Made by a program: the position numbers and the translations under genes
Shown here: positions 19,311 through 29,007 of the stretch, in pieces
How the letters are laid out: every line of letters begins with the position of its first letter
Position numbering within the stretch: the stretch's first letter is position 1
NCBI GenBank assembly: GCA_963744275.1
Contig: CAVUSX010000026.1
Span: 22,597-86,596, forward strand
Source of the DNA: VAZQ01 sp963744275
GTDB lineage: Bacteria; Pseudomonadota; Alphaproteobacteria; Rhizobiales; Xanthobacteraceae
Reading direction: 5' to 3'
DNA: 64,000 nt
The notes under the pieces: model-generated
The model's input: the letters and a program-made list of their open reading frames with translations, nothing else
The model's database searches: none
Told to the model about the DNA's origin: nothing

Positions 19311-19570
19311 ACGGGCTTTGCGGTAACCGCGCCAGCGGCCGGAACCTAGGAGCAAACCTCCTGCTTTGGCAAGAGCGCCGCCAGGATCGGGGCCGCCCCG
19401 GTGTTGGTCGCGCGATCGGGACAACGCGTTCATGGCCGCCGGCGCGACGGACGCCGCCCCGAGGCAACCGCGACCCCGACGACAAAGCCCGGGCAAGAGG
19501 GCCCGGGCTTATATCAAGCTGTCGTGAGCGCAGGCGGTAAGCGCGGCTCCGCGCGGCCGCAGCGCCGCGA

Positions 19571-20074
19571 TCAGGCGACCTTCTTGAACACCTTGCTGAC
19601 GCTTTCCTTGACCGGCTCGACCGTCTCGGTCGCCACCTTCTGGGCCAAGGCCGCGAGCTCCTTGCTCTGGGCGGTCAGGGTCTCGAACTGCTTGCGGCTA
19701 TGCGCGGTCGAAAGCTCGACGAAGTCGGAGAACGACTTCGCATTCATCAATTCGCTCGCGAAATCGAAGGCCGCGTTGGTGTTGATGCGTGCCGCCTCGA
19801 TCACCTTGAAGCCATATTCCGAGGCGCCCTTGCTGGCGGTCGCGTAAGTGCCTTCCATCAAGCCCGTGGCCTCTTCGGCGGCGGTCTTCATCTTCTCGTA
19901 GTGCTCCTTCGCCTGCGAGACGCCCTTTTCGGCGAACTCCCGGAACGCGGCGGGGATCTCCATCTTCGGCATCTCGAAATTCGGCATGCCGAACTTCGGG
20001 AACTCGAACGCCGATCCGCTGAACCCGCTCATGGGCTTGGTCGATGACATCGGTTTCGTCGTCACGTCTTCCAT
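19571..20074 (-). CDS. phasin (PHA granule-associated protein)
   Basis: From the ATG at 20074 (AAGGA upstream) the product is 167 residues. The Phasin_2 core (about 60-150) is an amphipathic helix bundle: AFREFAEKGVSQAKEHYEKM, then TYATASKGASEYGFKVIEAAR with NTNAAFDFASELMNAKSF and VELSTAHSRKQFETL. The N-terminus has FPKFGMPNFEMPKMEIP-like low-complexity repeats typical of rhizobial phasins. Phasins coat polyhydroxyalkanoate granules and regulate their size. A second phasin gene on the same strand lies upstream, separated by 243 bases with a candidate PhaR operator. An upstream ATG at 20083 is possible. Confidence 0.9.
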   Translation of the reverse strand: MEDVTTKPMSSTKPMSGFSGSAFEFPKFGMPNFEMPKMEIPAAFREFAEKGVSQAKEHYEKMKTAAEEATGLMEGTYATASKGASEYGFKVIEAARINTNAAFDFASELMNAKSFSDFVELSTAHSRKQFETLTAQSKELAALAQKVATETVEPVKESVSKVFKKVA

Positions 20075-20225
20075 GGCTCTCATCCTTGCGGTCGGGGCGG
20101 CGAAACGGCATCTCCCGGATCCGCCGCCCGAAGCCGATCCGTGCCCGATTTGACAGCAATGCCCGGAACCGCGGTTCGAAGCGCCCGCGGCCGCTCGATC
20201 GATCAAATTATGGCACAATTGTTAG

Positions 20226-20254
20226 TGCGGCGCAATATAAATTATTGCGTCGCA
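20226..20254. promoter_or_regulatory. paired TGC-N3-GCA dyads between the phasin genes, candidate PhaR operator
   Basis: Two nine-base dyads, TGCGGCGCA (20226-20234) and TGCGTCGCA (20246-20254), sit 20 bases apart, about two helical turns. Together they form a larger near-palindrome centred on an AT-rich core. PhaR repressors of PHA-producing proteobacteria are reported to bind TGC/GCA dyads upstream of phasin genes. The site is upstream of the 19571-20074 gene. Regulation by PhaR is inference. Confidence 0.5.
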
Positions 20255-20317
20255 CAATTGACACGAAAGGGACGCTCCGTCCGAGCGGCCGGAGGTCTGG
20301 GGAGAAGCCCACCCACC

Positions 20318-20689
20318 TTAATAGGGGGATTTCAGCGGATCTGTGGCCAGCTTGCCGGTGCTCTGGCCGAGCTCCTTGGCCTGCTCCGACAGCGCCTGCA
20401 TCTGGGTCTTGATGTAGGACGCCTGCAGCTCGAGCATCTCCTGGACATCCTTGGCGCGGACCAGCTTCTGCGCGAAGTCGAACGAGGTCGTAATGTTCTG
20501 CTCGACGAAGCCCATCGCCTTCCCGCCCACGTCCTTGGCGCCCTTGCGGGCCGTTTCGGCCTGCCCTTCCAGCGCGCTGGCGGTGCGCTGAGCCGCTGAA
20601 ATGAAGCCTTCGACGGCTTGCTTGGCCTGCTCTACGCTCTTCTCGGCGATGGCGCGCATCTCCGGAGGAATCTGAAACTGCTCAGCCAT
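20318..20689 (-). CDS. phasin family protein
   Basis: This 123-residue protein is almost entirely helical: EMRAIAEKSVEQAKQAVEGF, then AALRTASALE-like and FVEQNITTSFDFAQKLVRAK, ending with ELQASYIKTQMQALSEQAKEL. That is the Phasin_2 pattern, shorter than its neighbour because the low-complexity N-terminus is absent. It starts at the ATG at 20689 after AGGAGAG. It should bind PHA granules, possibly as a heteromer with the adjacent phasin; two unlike phasins side by side are common in Bradyrhizobium relatives. The stop is followed by the spacer that carries the paired dyad element. Confidence 0.9.
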   Translation of the reverse strand: MAEQFQIPPEMRAIAEKSVEQAKQAVEGFISAAQRTASALEGQAETARKGAKDVGGKAMGFVEQNITTSFDFAQKLVRAKDVQEMLELQASYIKTQMQALSEQAKELGQSTGKLATDPLKSPY

Positions 20690-20971
20690 GGCTCTCTCCT
20701 GTGTCAGCTCTTGCTCGATCCTTGCTCGATCGTTCAGCCGCCGGCGCCGATGGATCCCCGCAGCGTTCAGGCTATCATTCCCCCGGCGGGGCCGGAACTA
20801 CCGTATGACCGTTTTGTCGATGAAATTCGCCCGCTCCGGCGGCCGGCGCGGATGGGAGTTTTCCAGTGTTTTCGCACCCTGACGGGGGTGGCGCCGTGGA
20901 CGCAGGCGGCGGCCTCGGATTACTTGGAAACCAGATCAAGAGCCCAACGCCCACATGACAGCACGATCCTG

Positions 20972-23117
20972 ATGAGCGAGCCCGCCGGCAATCTGGTTTG
21001 GCTGAGCCATCCGCGCCTGACCGCGAGCGCGATGAGCGCGTTGCCGGCATGGCTGTGGTCGATCGACGCCACGCGGCTGTTGTGGGCCAATCCGGCGGGT
21101 GCCGCGATTTTCGACGCCCCGACCTCGACGGCCATCAGGGCGAGCACCTTCGGATCGCGCGGGCCTGCCGCCATTCAGCTCGCGCGCCTCGCCGCGACGC
21201 TGCCGCCCGACGGCGCCATGCGGTTCGAGCGGCTGCGCGGGCTCGGCGCCGGTATCGGCGGCGTCCTCACCTGCGCCTGCTCCTGCATCACGCTCTCCGA
21301 CCAGACACGCGCCATCCTGGTGGCCGCGACCGAGCGCGCGGGCGACGACTTTCCCTTGAGCGAGCGCGTGCGCCGTCTGCTCGCCGAATGCGCCGAGCCG
21401 ATCGCCGCCTTCTCGCCGGAGGGAAATCTCATCTACGCCTCGGCGGCGGCCCGGCAGTGCCTCGGCGGCGCCACCTCGCTCGCCGCGCTCGGCGCCGAGG
21501 TGCCGGGCGCAAACGCGCTTGCCGCCGATGCGGCCGGCGGCGGCCCCGCGACTACGCCGAGCCGGGCCGGCCCGCTCACGATCGAGCGGGTCGAGGCCGA
21601 GGCCGCGACCATCCTGCTCGCCGTCTTCGGGACGCCGCGGCAAGCCGGTCCGGCGGCCGCCGAAGCCACTGCGCTCGCGTGGGGGGGCCCCGGTCCGGCC
21701 CCCCCCACCCGCCGAGGCGGCGGCCAGCGGGCGCAGCCGGCCGCTGCGTTTCGTCTGGCAGGTGGATGCCGAGCATCGCTTCACGGTCGATTCCGAGGAA
21801 TTCGTCGCCCTGATGGGTGAGCCGACGGCGGCGGCGCTCGGCCGCCCCTGGGTGCAGCTCGCCGCTGCGCTTGCGCTCGATCCCGAGGGCCAGATCGCGC
21901 TCGCGCTCGCCAGCCGCGAGACCTGGAGCGGGCTCAGCATCGCCTGGCCGGTGGGCGAGAGCGGCGAGCGGCTCGCGGTCGAGCTTTCAGGCCTGCCGGT
22001 GTTCGACCGCGAGCGCGTCTTTCGCGGCTATCGCGGCTTCGGAATCTGCCGGGCCCGCCAACCTGCGCCCACAGGCCCCTTGGCGGCAGCCGCAGCCAGG
22101 AACGTCGTGCCGCTGCGCCCGGCCGGCGAGCCGATCGCTCCGGCCTTGAGCCCGGTCGAGCGCAACGCCTTTCACGAGCTCACGCGCAAGCTGCACGAGC
22201 GTTTGATGGCGACGGATCCGCCGCCGCCATTGCGGGCCGCCGATGTCGATCTGGCGGAGCGGGCCGAAGAACCGCATTCGGATGGATCGCCGGCGCCCCA
22301 GGCTGCTGAGGTCGGCGCGGCCGAGCCGCCCTCGGCGCTCGAGCGCGCGCAAGCCGAGATTCTCGAGCTCAAGTCGGCCAGGCGCGTGGCCGAGAAGGCG
22401 TCATCGGCCAAGTCCGACTTCCTCGCCAAGATCAGCCACGAGATTCGAACGCCGCTCAACGCCATCATCGGCTTCTCCGAGATCATGGCGCAGGAAAGGT
22501 TCGGCCCGGTCGGCAACGAGCGCTACCGGCAATACCTCGCCGACATCCGGACCTCCGGCGAGCATCTGCTGTCGCTCATCAACGACCTGCTCGATCTATC
22601 CAAGATCGAGGCCGGCAAGCTCGAGCTCGACCCGGCGGCGGTGGCGCTCAATTCCCTCACCCAGCAATGCGTCGCGATCATGCAGCCGCAGGCCAATCGC
22701 GAGCGCGTCATCATCCGCACCTCGCTGTCACCCCGGCTGCCGTCCGTGATCGCCGACGCGCGCTCGGTCCGCCAGATCGTGCTCAACCTCATCTCCAACT
22801 CGATCAGGTTCACCGGCGCCGGCGGGCAGGTGATCGTATCGACGATGCTCACCGACGCGGGCGAGGTGGTGTTGCGGGTGCGCGACAGCGGCATCGGCAT
22901 GAGCGAGCAGGAGATCGCGCTCGCCCTGCAGCCGTTCCGCCAGGTCGCCACCACGGTCCGCCCGGGCCCCCCCGGCAGCGGCCTCGGCCTGCCGCTCACC
23001 AAGGCGCTGGCCGAGGCCAATCGCGCGATCTTGCGCATCAAGAGCGTGCCCCAGGCCGGCACCCTGATCGAGGTGGCTTTCCCGCCCAGCCGCGTCGTGG
23101 CGGAGGAATGCCGCTGA
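20972..23117 (+). pseudogene. PAS-domain sensor histidine kinase of the PleC/DivJ/PdhS type, frameshifted in a homopolymer
   Basis: Joined frames give a kinase of about 714 residues. The N-terminal half has two PAS-like sensor regions (LPAWLWSIDATRLLWANPAG, and FVWQVDAEHRFTVDSEEF in the second frame). The C-terminal half has the HisKA phosphoacceptor (KISHEIRTPLNAIIGFSEIM, His codon at 22437-22439), then LRVRDSGIGMS and the GSGLGLPLTKALAE ATP-binding elements. The dimerisation sequence resembles the PleC/DivJ/PdhS group, which acts on DivK and the CtrA cell-cycle circuit. A frame change falls in the run GGGGGGGCCCC...CCCCCCCC at about 21680-21710, typical of an indel artefact. No membrane segment is evident, so it is probably cytoplasmic. 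Confidence 0.8.
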
Positions 23118-23263
23118 ATTGACCCGATCGTCGGGTACGCAAGGCGGTCGAGATCGGCTAGTATTGCCGGAAAGGGGCCCACTCGCCGGAAGGCGGCCCA
23201 TCGTCGAAGGCGGCCGGTCGCCGCCCGATCGCACCGGCTGGCGAAATGTACGAAAGTGCAGCC

Positions 23264-24014
23264 ATGATGCGGACTCTTCGCCTGTCTGCTGGCGCTCTCC
23301 ACACTGATCCTGGCGGAGGTTCCGTTCGCGCGCGCCGACGAGGACGTCGATCTGCTCCTGGTTCTCGCGGTCGACGTCTCGCGCAGCATCGATCAGGCCA
23401 AATTCGTGCTGCAGCGTGACGGCTACGCGGCCGCTGTCTCCAACCCTGGCGTGCTCGAAGCCATCAAGTCCGGCCCCAATCAGAAGATCGCGCTCAACTT
23501 CGTGGAATGGTCGGGCTTCGGGGCGCAGAAGGAGGTGATCGACTGGACGGTCATCGACGGCGCCGGCAGCGCGCGCCGCTTCGGCGATCAAGTCGTCGAA
23601 GCGCCGCGGTCCTTCGCCGACCGCACCTCGATCAGCGGCGGCATCGAGTTCGCGCAAGCCCAGCTCGAGCACACGCCGTTGCGGGCTCCCCGCCACATCA
23701 TCGACGTTTCCGGCGACGGCACCAACAATGCGGGCCGCGACGTCGGCGCCTCCCGCGACGATGTCGTCGCCAAGGGCACGATCATCAACGGCCTGGTGAT
23801 CCTGAGCACCAGCCAGCTGCTGTTCAATGCCGAGCACACCAATCCGCCCGGGGGCCTGGAGAAATATTACCGCGACAACGTCATCGGCGGACCCGGCGCG
23901 TTCGTGATGGTGGCCGAGGACTTCAATGCGTTCGGCAAGGCCATCGTCAAGAAGCTGATCGCCGAGATCGCGGCCGCGCCCGCGCGCCGGCAGCACACCG
24001 CCGCGGCCCGTTGA
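23264..24014 (+). CDS. DUF1194 (von Willebrand A-like) exported protein, start region frameshifted
   Basis: The mature protein reads continuously from ADEDVDLLLVLAVDVSRSID to the TGA at 24012-24014. The DVSRS metal-site-like motif and HIIDVSGDGTNN match DUF1194, a VWA-like family of unknown function. A signal peptide (CLLALSTLILAEVPFARA) precedes it, but the ATGs at 23264 and 23267 are in another frame. Removing one C near 23279 gives a normal MMRTLACLLALS start. The metal-ion adhesion motif is reduced. The histidine kinase gene lies upstream on the same strand, but a functional link is not shown. Length about 250 residues. Confidence 0.75.
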
Positions 24015-24030
24015 GCGATAGCGAGCGTTT

Positions 24031-24263
24031 TCCCTCCCCCTGAAAGGGCAGGGCAATCGCAAATGAGTTTGTCTCGCGGCGCGCCGCAGCGTTTTCCCTC
24101 CCCCTGAAAGGGGGAGGGTGGCGCCCATTAGCGCGTTTACGCGCGTCTTCGACGCGCTATGGGCGCCGGGTGGGGGTCCCGCGTCCCCACGAACTCAGTG
24201 TCTGTTGCGTGACCCCCACCCGACCCGCTTTGCGGGTCGACCTCCCCCTTGCAGGGGGAGGTA
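24031..24263. repeat. compound intergenic repeat with CCTCCCCCTG stems
   Basis: The stretch holds CCCTCCCCCTGAAAGGG twice (from 24032 and 24096), a hairpin around GCGCCCATTAGCGCG...CGCGCTATGGGCGC, and a final CCTCCCCCTTGCAGGGGGAGG stem, forming a large imperfect inverted repeat. Together with the rest of 24015-24491 there is no credible gene. Confidence 0.65.
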
Positions 24264-24494
24264 AGGCAGAGAGCACCACCGGTTTCATCATATGCGATCG
24301 CCCGGACGCGGGCATTCGAGGCACGATTCGTGCAGCGTCTACGCCATCCGCACGCGCCGGACCGGCGGGACGGCACGACTTGCATCTTTTCTGGGCGCGC
24401 CCAAGCGCCGCCTGCCCGCCGGCACGTGCAACTCGCCCGCTCAACCGAAGTATGCCATGGTGGCGGGCCGGGCTCGAACAGGGGAGAAGGGGTG

Positions 24495-25196
24495 GTGAAC
24501 AAGGTCTATCCGGACGCGAAAACGGCGCTCGCGGGTCTGTTGAAGGACGGCATGCTGATCATGGCCGGCGGCTTCGGGCTCTGCGGCATTCCGGAGGCGC
24601 TGATCCACGCGATTCGCGATTCCGGGGTCAAGAACCTGACGGTGGTGTCCAACAATGCGGGCGTCGACGGGATCGGGCTCGGCGTGTTGCTCGAGACCCG
24701 GCAGGTCAAGAAGATGATCTCGTCCTATGTGGGAGAGAACAAGACCTTCGCCCAGCAATATCTCGCCGGCCAGCTCGAGATCGAATTCAATCCGCAGGGC
24801 ACTCTGGCCGAGCGCATCCGCGCCGGCGGCGCCGGCATCCCGGCCTTCTATACCAAGACCGGCGCCGGCACGGTGATCGCGGACGGCAAGGACGAGCGCG
24901 AGTTCGACGGCGAGAAATACGTGATGGAGCGCGGTCTGGTCGCCGATCTCTCGATCGTGCACGCCTGGATGGGCGATACCGAGGGCAATCTGGTCTACCG
25001 CAAGACCGCGCGTAATTTCAATCCGATGATGGCGAGCGCCGGAAAGGTCACCGTCGCCGAGGTCGAGCATCTGGTCGAGCCCGGCCAGTTCGATCCCGAC
25101 CATATCGTCACGCCCGGCATTTTCGTGCAGCGCATCGTGCACGTGCTCAATGCGGAAAAACGCATCGAGCAGCGCACCGTGCGCAAGCGCGCCTGA
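24495..25196 (+). CDS. 3-oxoacid CoA-transferase subunit A
   Basis: This 233-residue subunit starts at one of two tandem GTG codons (24492 or 24495) after GGAGAAGGGG. It shows the CoA-transferase I glycine-rich opening (MIMAGGFGLCGIPEALI) and the conserved GEKYVMERGLVADLSIVHAW region. With subunit B it moves CoA from succinyl-CoA to acetoacetate or another 3-oxoacid, allowing ketone bodies or PHA-derived acetoacetate to enter central metabolism. The B gene follows after 14 bases. Distinguishing the succinyl-CoA from the acetate/butyrate type is not possible by eye, though the sequence looks SCOT-like. PHA turnover is a plausible link to the phasins 4 kb upstream. Confidence 0.9.
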   Translation: MNKVYPDAKTALAGLLKDGMLIMAGGFGLCGIPEALIHAIRDSGVKNLTVVSNNAGVDGIGLGVLLETRQVKKMISSYVGENKTFAQQYLAGQLEIEFNPQGTLAERIRAGGAGIPAFYTKTGAGTVIADGKDEREFDGEKYVMERGLVADLSIVHAWMGDTEGNLVYRKTARNFNPMMASAGKVTVAEVEHLVEPGQFDPDHIVTPGIFVQRIVHVLNAEKRIEQRTVRKRA

Positions 25197-25210
25197 GACA
25201 GGAGAGCCAC

Positions 25211-25859
25211 ATGGCCTGGACCCGCGATCAAATGGCCGCGCGCGCCGCCAAGGAGCTGCGCGACGGCTTTTACGTCAATCTCGGCATCGGCATCCCGACC
25301 CTGGTGTCGAACTACATTCCGGACGGCATGAGCGTGCAGCTGCACAGCGAGAACGGCATGCTGGGAACCGGTCCTTTCCCGTTCGAGGGCGAGGAGGATC
25401 CCGACCTCATCAATGCCGGCAAGCAGACCGTCACCGAATTGCCGACCACGAGCTATTTCTCCAGCGCCGACTCGTTCGGGATGATCCGCGGCGGCCATAT
25501 CGATCTCGCCATTCTGGGCGCCATGCAGGTGGCCGAGAACGGCGATCTCGCCAATTGGATGATTCCCGGAAAGATGGTGAAGGGGATGGGCGGCGCCATG
25601 GACCTGGTGGCCGGGGTCAAGCGGGTGGTCGTGGTCATGGAGCATTCGGCCAAGAACGAGGCCAAGCTCCTGCACCGCTGCACCCTCCCGCTCACCGGCG
25701 CCCATGTGGTGGACCTGGTGATCACCGATCTCGGGGTCTTCGACATCGACCGGCATGGCGGCGGCATGACGCTGCATCGAGCTGGCACCGGGCGTGACCC
25801 TCGAGGAGATCGCGAGCAAGACCGAGGCGAGCTACCGGGTCGCCGCCATGGCGAGCTGA
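25211..25859 (+). pseudogene. 3-oxoacid CoA-transferase subunit B, frameshifted near the C-terminus
   Basis: The first 188 residues are a normal subunit B, including the catalytic glutamate in HSENGMLGTGPFP and the GGHIDLAILGAMQV and GAMDLV segments. At GGGMTL an extra C near 25775 shifts the frame. Without it the reading continues IELAPGVTLEEIASKTEASY and ends at the TGA at 25857-25859, the usual C-terminus at about 215 residues. As written the frame runs on to 25939 with an unrelated tail. The enzyme would pair with subunit A. Since the active site is intact, a sequencing insertion is the simplest reading. Confidence 0.85.
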
Positions 25860-26161
25860 GAACGGGGGCAATCCGAAGGCATTCGAGCGGTTCGGTGGCC
25901 GGCGGCAAACGGGCTCCTGGTCGGATCTCCGGACCCTGAAGAGAGCCATGAAGCGAAGGCCTGAAGCGAAGCCAAAAAGCGAAGCCGAGAAAGGCCTTAG
26001 GGGCGAGGGTTGGGGCATGGGGCGAGGTTCATCCCGGTCGATCCACCGCCGCGCGCGTGCGGCCACGAAAGCGACACAGACGCCCGCCAAAAGGCTTCTA
26101 CCCCAATCAACGCCGCTGTGGCTCACCGGCTCGCCGCCGAACAATCGGAAAGACTAAGCCC
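25860..26161. other. non-coding gap upstream of the AsmA gene
   Basis: No supported gene is seen. The stretch contains short direct repeats of GAAGCGAAG/AAGCGAAGCC near 25946-25990 and GGAAAG at 26147-26152, the likely ribosome-binding site of the following TTG-start gene. Confidence 0.4.
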
Positions 26162-28123
26162 TTGATCGCGGCCATCGGCATCAAGCGCCTTGGACTTGCC
26201 GCCGCGGCCCTGGCCGGGGCGGTGTTCGCGGCACTCGTGCTGCTGTCGCTGCTGATCCCTGCCGATACGGTCCGCGACGCGATCAAGGCCGAGATCCGCT
26301 CGGTCACCGGCCTCGACCCGGTGTTGCGCGGCGACGTGGCGGTATCGCTTTTTCCCTCCGGCACCGTGGTCTTCGACCAGGTGGCGCTCGGCGACAACCA
26401 CTCCGGCGAGCCGGCGATGACGGTCGAGCAGCTGGTGGTCCGCCTGCGCTTCTTCCCGCTCCTGATCGGCCGCGTCGAGATCGCGGACGTGTCGCTCGTG
26501 CGCCCGACCATCACGATCTCGTTTACGCCCGACGGACGCTCGAACTGGTCGAGCCATGTCGAGATGCTGGCGCGGGCCCTGCAACCCAGTCCTGATCGCG
26601 TGGTGTCGTTCTCCGAGATCCGGATCGGCGACGGCAAGGTGATCCTGCGCGATGAGGCGCGCAAGATCACCGAGACGCTCAGCAATGTCGAGTTCGCGCT
26701 GGCATGGCCGTCGATCTCCAAGACCTTCGCGGCGACCGGCCGCTTCATCTGGCATGACGAGGTCATCGAGGGGGCGTTCAGTCTCAGCGATTTCGTGGCC
26801 GCGCTGGTCGGCGACCGCTCGGGGCTCAAGGTTCGTTTCAGCGGAGCGCCCGTCAAGTTCGCATTCGACGGCTATATCAGCAACAGTCCCACGCTGCGGA
26901 TGGAGGGCACGCTCGCCGCCGACAGCCCGTCGCTGCGCGACACGCTGCGCTGGGCCGCGTACCGCACCCCGCCGGGCGGCGGCTTCGGCCGGTTTTCGCT
27001 CAAGGCGGAGACCAACGTGGTCGGCGGCAATGTCGGGTTGTCCGGCGTCAACGTCGAGCTCGACGGCAATGTCGGTGAAGGCGCGCTGACCTTCGCGGCC
27101 GACGGCCGGCAGTCCGTGCAGGGCACGCTCGCGACCGAAGGCCTCGACCTGACGCCCTACGTTTCCGCCATCCGGCTGCTCACCTCGGGCGATCGCAGCT
27201 GGGAACGCGTGCCGATCACGCTCAATGGCCTCAATGACGTCGACGTCGATCTGCGGCTGTCGGCCGCCCGCGTGACCCTCGCCAATGCCAAGCTCGGCCG
27301 CACCGCCGTCGCGGCCAATGTGCACGGTGGCCGTTTCACCCTCACGGTCGGGGAGTCCGAGGCCTTCGGCGGCGTGGTGAAAGGATCCTTCGGGTTGGCG
27401 CAAGCGCCCGGGGGGGCCGAGATGAAGGCCCAGCTGCAATTCGCCGACGTCGACCTCGATCAATGTCTCGGCGAGCTGTTCGGAGTTCGGCGGATCGAAG
27501 GCAAAGGCAATCTCGGCTTTGCGGTCGACAGCCGCGGCGACAGCGTCTACGGCCTCACCAAGGGGCTCAACGGCACCGCCAGCCTGATCAGCCGCAAGGG
27601 CGCCATCGCCGGCCTCAATGTCGAGCAGCTCCTCAAGCGCCTGGCGAAAAGCCCGCTCTCGGGCGGCAACGAATTGCGCAGCGGCAAGACGCCCTACGAC
27701 CTGCTCTCGGCCAATCTGAAGATCGAGCAAGGCACCATCAATGTGGACGACGTGCACATCGAAGGACCGGCGCTGCGGCTCGGCCTCGCCGGCTCGGCAT
27801 CGATTCCGGCGCGCGATCTCGATCTGACCGGGACCGCGAGCCTGCTGGCGCCCCCGACCAACGGCGCCGCCGACGCCGCGGTGCCGGCGTTCGAGCTGCC
27901 GTTCATGGTGCGGGGGTCGTGGGACGATCCGCTCCTGCTCCCCGACGTCCAGGTCCTCATGAAACGATCGGGCGCCGCCGCCCCCCTCTTGGAGACGATT
28001 CGCAACAGCGCGGCACGCACGCAACGACCCGCCGACGGCGACTGCCAGCAGCCCGCCTCCCAGGAGCTCGCTTCCGTGGACCCGAACGACAAGAGCCGCT
28101 GCGCGCCGCAGCCGCCCCGCTGA
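26162..28123 (+). CDS. AsmA-family protein
   Basis: Taken from TTG at 26162 (GGAAAG nine bases upstream) the protein is 653 residues. It has one N-terminal membrane helix (LGLAAAALAGAVFAALVLLS) and a long beta-rich periplasmic part. The AsmA start pattern (IKAEIRSVTGLDPVLRGDVA, then LFPSGTVVFDQVAL) and the C-terminal AsmA domain (GNLGFAVDSRGDSVYGLTKGLNGTASL) are clear. AsmA-like proteins bridge inner and outer membranes and are linked to phospholipid transport and outer-membrane protein assembly. It is monocistronic and convergent with the polyamine transporter genes. The exact start is uncertain, because no ATG fits the membrane helix. Confidence 0.85.
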   Translation: MIAAIGIKRLGLAAAALAGAVFAALVLLSLLIPADTVRDAIKAEIRSVTGLDPVLRGDVAVSLFPSGTVVFDQVALGDNHSGEPAMTVEQLVVRLRFFPLLIGRVEIADVSLVRPTITISFTPDGRSNWSSHVEMLARALQPSPDRVVSFSEIRIGDGKVILRDEARKITETLSNVEFALAWPSISKTFAATGRFIWHDEVIEGAFSLSDFVAALVGDRSGLKVRFSGAPVKFAFDGYISNSPTLRMEGTLAADSPSLRDTLRWAAYRTPPGGGFGRFSLKAETNVVGGNVGLSGVNVELDGNVGEGALTFAADGRQSVQGTLATEGLDLTPYVSAIRLLTSGDRSWERVPITLNGLNDVDVDLRLSAARVTLANAKLGRTAVAANVHGGRFTLTVGESEAFGGVVKGSFGLAQAPGGAEMKAQLQFADVDLDQCLGELFGVRRIEGKGNLGFAVDSRGDSVYGLTKGLNGTASLISRKGAIAGLNVEQLLKRLAKSPLSGGNELRSGKTPYDLLSANLKIEQGTINVDDVHIEGPALRLGLAGSASIPARDLDLTGTASLLAPPTNGAADAAVPAFELPFMVRGSWDDPLLLPDVQVLMKRSGAAAPLLETIRNSAARTQRPADGDCQQPASQELASVDPNDKSRCAPQPPR

Positions 28124-28184
28124 GCGAGCCGGAAGCGGCGAACGGCGAATAGCGAGTAGCGAATAGGGGCAACCGGCCGGACCC

Positions 28185-28233
28185 TTCGCTATTCGCTATT
28201 CGCTATTCGCTATTCGCTATTCGCTATTCGCTA
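28185..28233. repeat. tandem repeat, seven copies of TTCGCTA
   Basis: Seven perfect heptamers TTCGCTA run head to tail from 28185 to 28233. An inverted, partly degenerate counterpart (CGAATAGCGAGTAGCGAATA) lies at about 28145-28165, so the two can pair. The array supplies the stop codon of the permease gene on the minus strand (TAG at 28219-28217). All three frames of the repeat contain TAG, so copy-number change would still end the protein there. Confidence 0.9.
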
Positions 28234-29005
28234 TTCGCCGCTTCGAAACCAGCGAAGCCACGACCACCACCACCGCCACCACCGCAATCATGATCGTGCA
28301 GACCGCATTGATCTCCGGCTTCACGCCCAGGCGCACCTCCGAATAGATGCGGATCGGCAGCGTGGTCGCGCCCGGGCCGGTGGTGAAGCTGGCGACCACG
28401 AGGTCGTCCAGCGACAGCGTGAAGGCGAGCATCCAGCCGGACGCGATCGCGGGTGCGATCAAGGGCAGGGTCACGGTCAGGAAGGTCTTGAGCGGCGGGC
28501 AGCCGAGATCCATGGCGGCCTCCTCGAGCGCGGTGTCGAAGTCCAAGAGCCGCGCCTGCACCACCACGGTGACGAAGCACATGGTCAGCGTGGTGTGCGA
28601 GAGGGTGATGGTCCAGAACCCGCGATCGATATCGAGGGCGACGAACAGCAGCAGCAAAGAGAGCCCGGTGATCACCTCCGGCATGACCAGCGGCGCGTAG
28701 ACCATTGCGCTGAACAGAACGCGGCTGCGGAAGCGGCCGCCCCGCACCAACGCGATGGCGCCGAGCGTTCCCAGCACGGTCGCGGCGGTCGCCGACAGCG
28801 CCCCGATCCGCAGGCTGATCCAGGCCGAATCCAGCATGTCCTGGTCTTCGACGAGCGCGCCGTACCAGCGCGTCGACCAGCCGCCCCAGATGCCGACCAG
28901 GCGCGAGGCGTTGAAGGAATAGATCACCAGGATCACGATCGGCAGGTAGAGGAAGGCAAGCCCGAGCGCGACCGAGACGATGTTGAACCAGGAGGCCCTG
29001 CGCAT
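28217..29005 (-). CDS. spermidine/putrescine-type ABC transporter permease (PotC family)
   Basis: The 262-residue inner-membrane protein has six hydrophobic spans. The family loop is around EEAAMDLGCPPLKTFLTVTLP (about 170-190), with the SLDDLVVASFTTGPG motif following, which is typical of PotC/PotI. It starts at the ATG at 29005, two bases after the preceding permease stop. Its last residues (RRIANSE) are encoded by the edge of a TTCGCTA tandem repeat, so the natural C-terminus may have been altered by repeat insertion. It forms the channel with the upstream PotB-type permease. Confidence 0.9.
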   Translation of the reverse strand: MRRASWFNIVSVALGLAFLYLPIVILVIYSFNASRLVGIWGGWSTRWYGALVEDQDMLDSAWISLRIGALSATAATVLGTLGAIALVRGGRFRSRVLFSAMVYAPLVMPEVITGLSLLLLFVALDIDRGFWTITLSHTTLTMCFVTVVVQARLLDFDTALEEAAMDLGCPPLKTFLTVTLPLIAPAIASGWMLAFTLSLDDLVVASFTTGPGATTLPIRIYSEVRLGVKPEINAVCTIMIAVVAVVVVVASLVSKRRIANSE

Positions 29006-29007
29006 GA

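Noticed and set aside
24249..24494. Upstream extension of the CoA-transferase A gene to 24249
   Set aside because: The extra 80 residues show no similarity to the family, come from a repeat-rich spacer, and a GTG start with a good ribosome-binding site exists at 24492/24495.
28185..28233. Tandem array considered as a CRISPR
   Set aside because: The unit is only seven bases with no spacers and no cas genes nearby.
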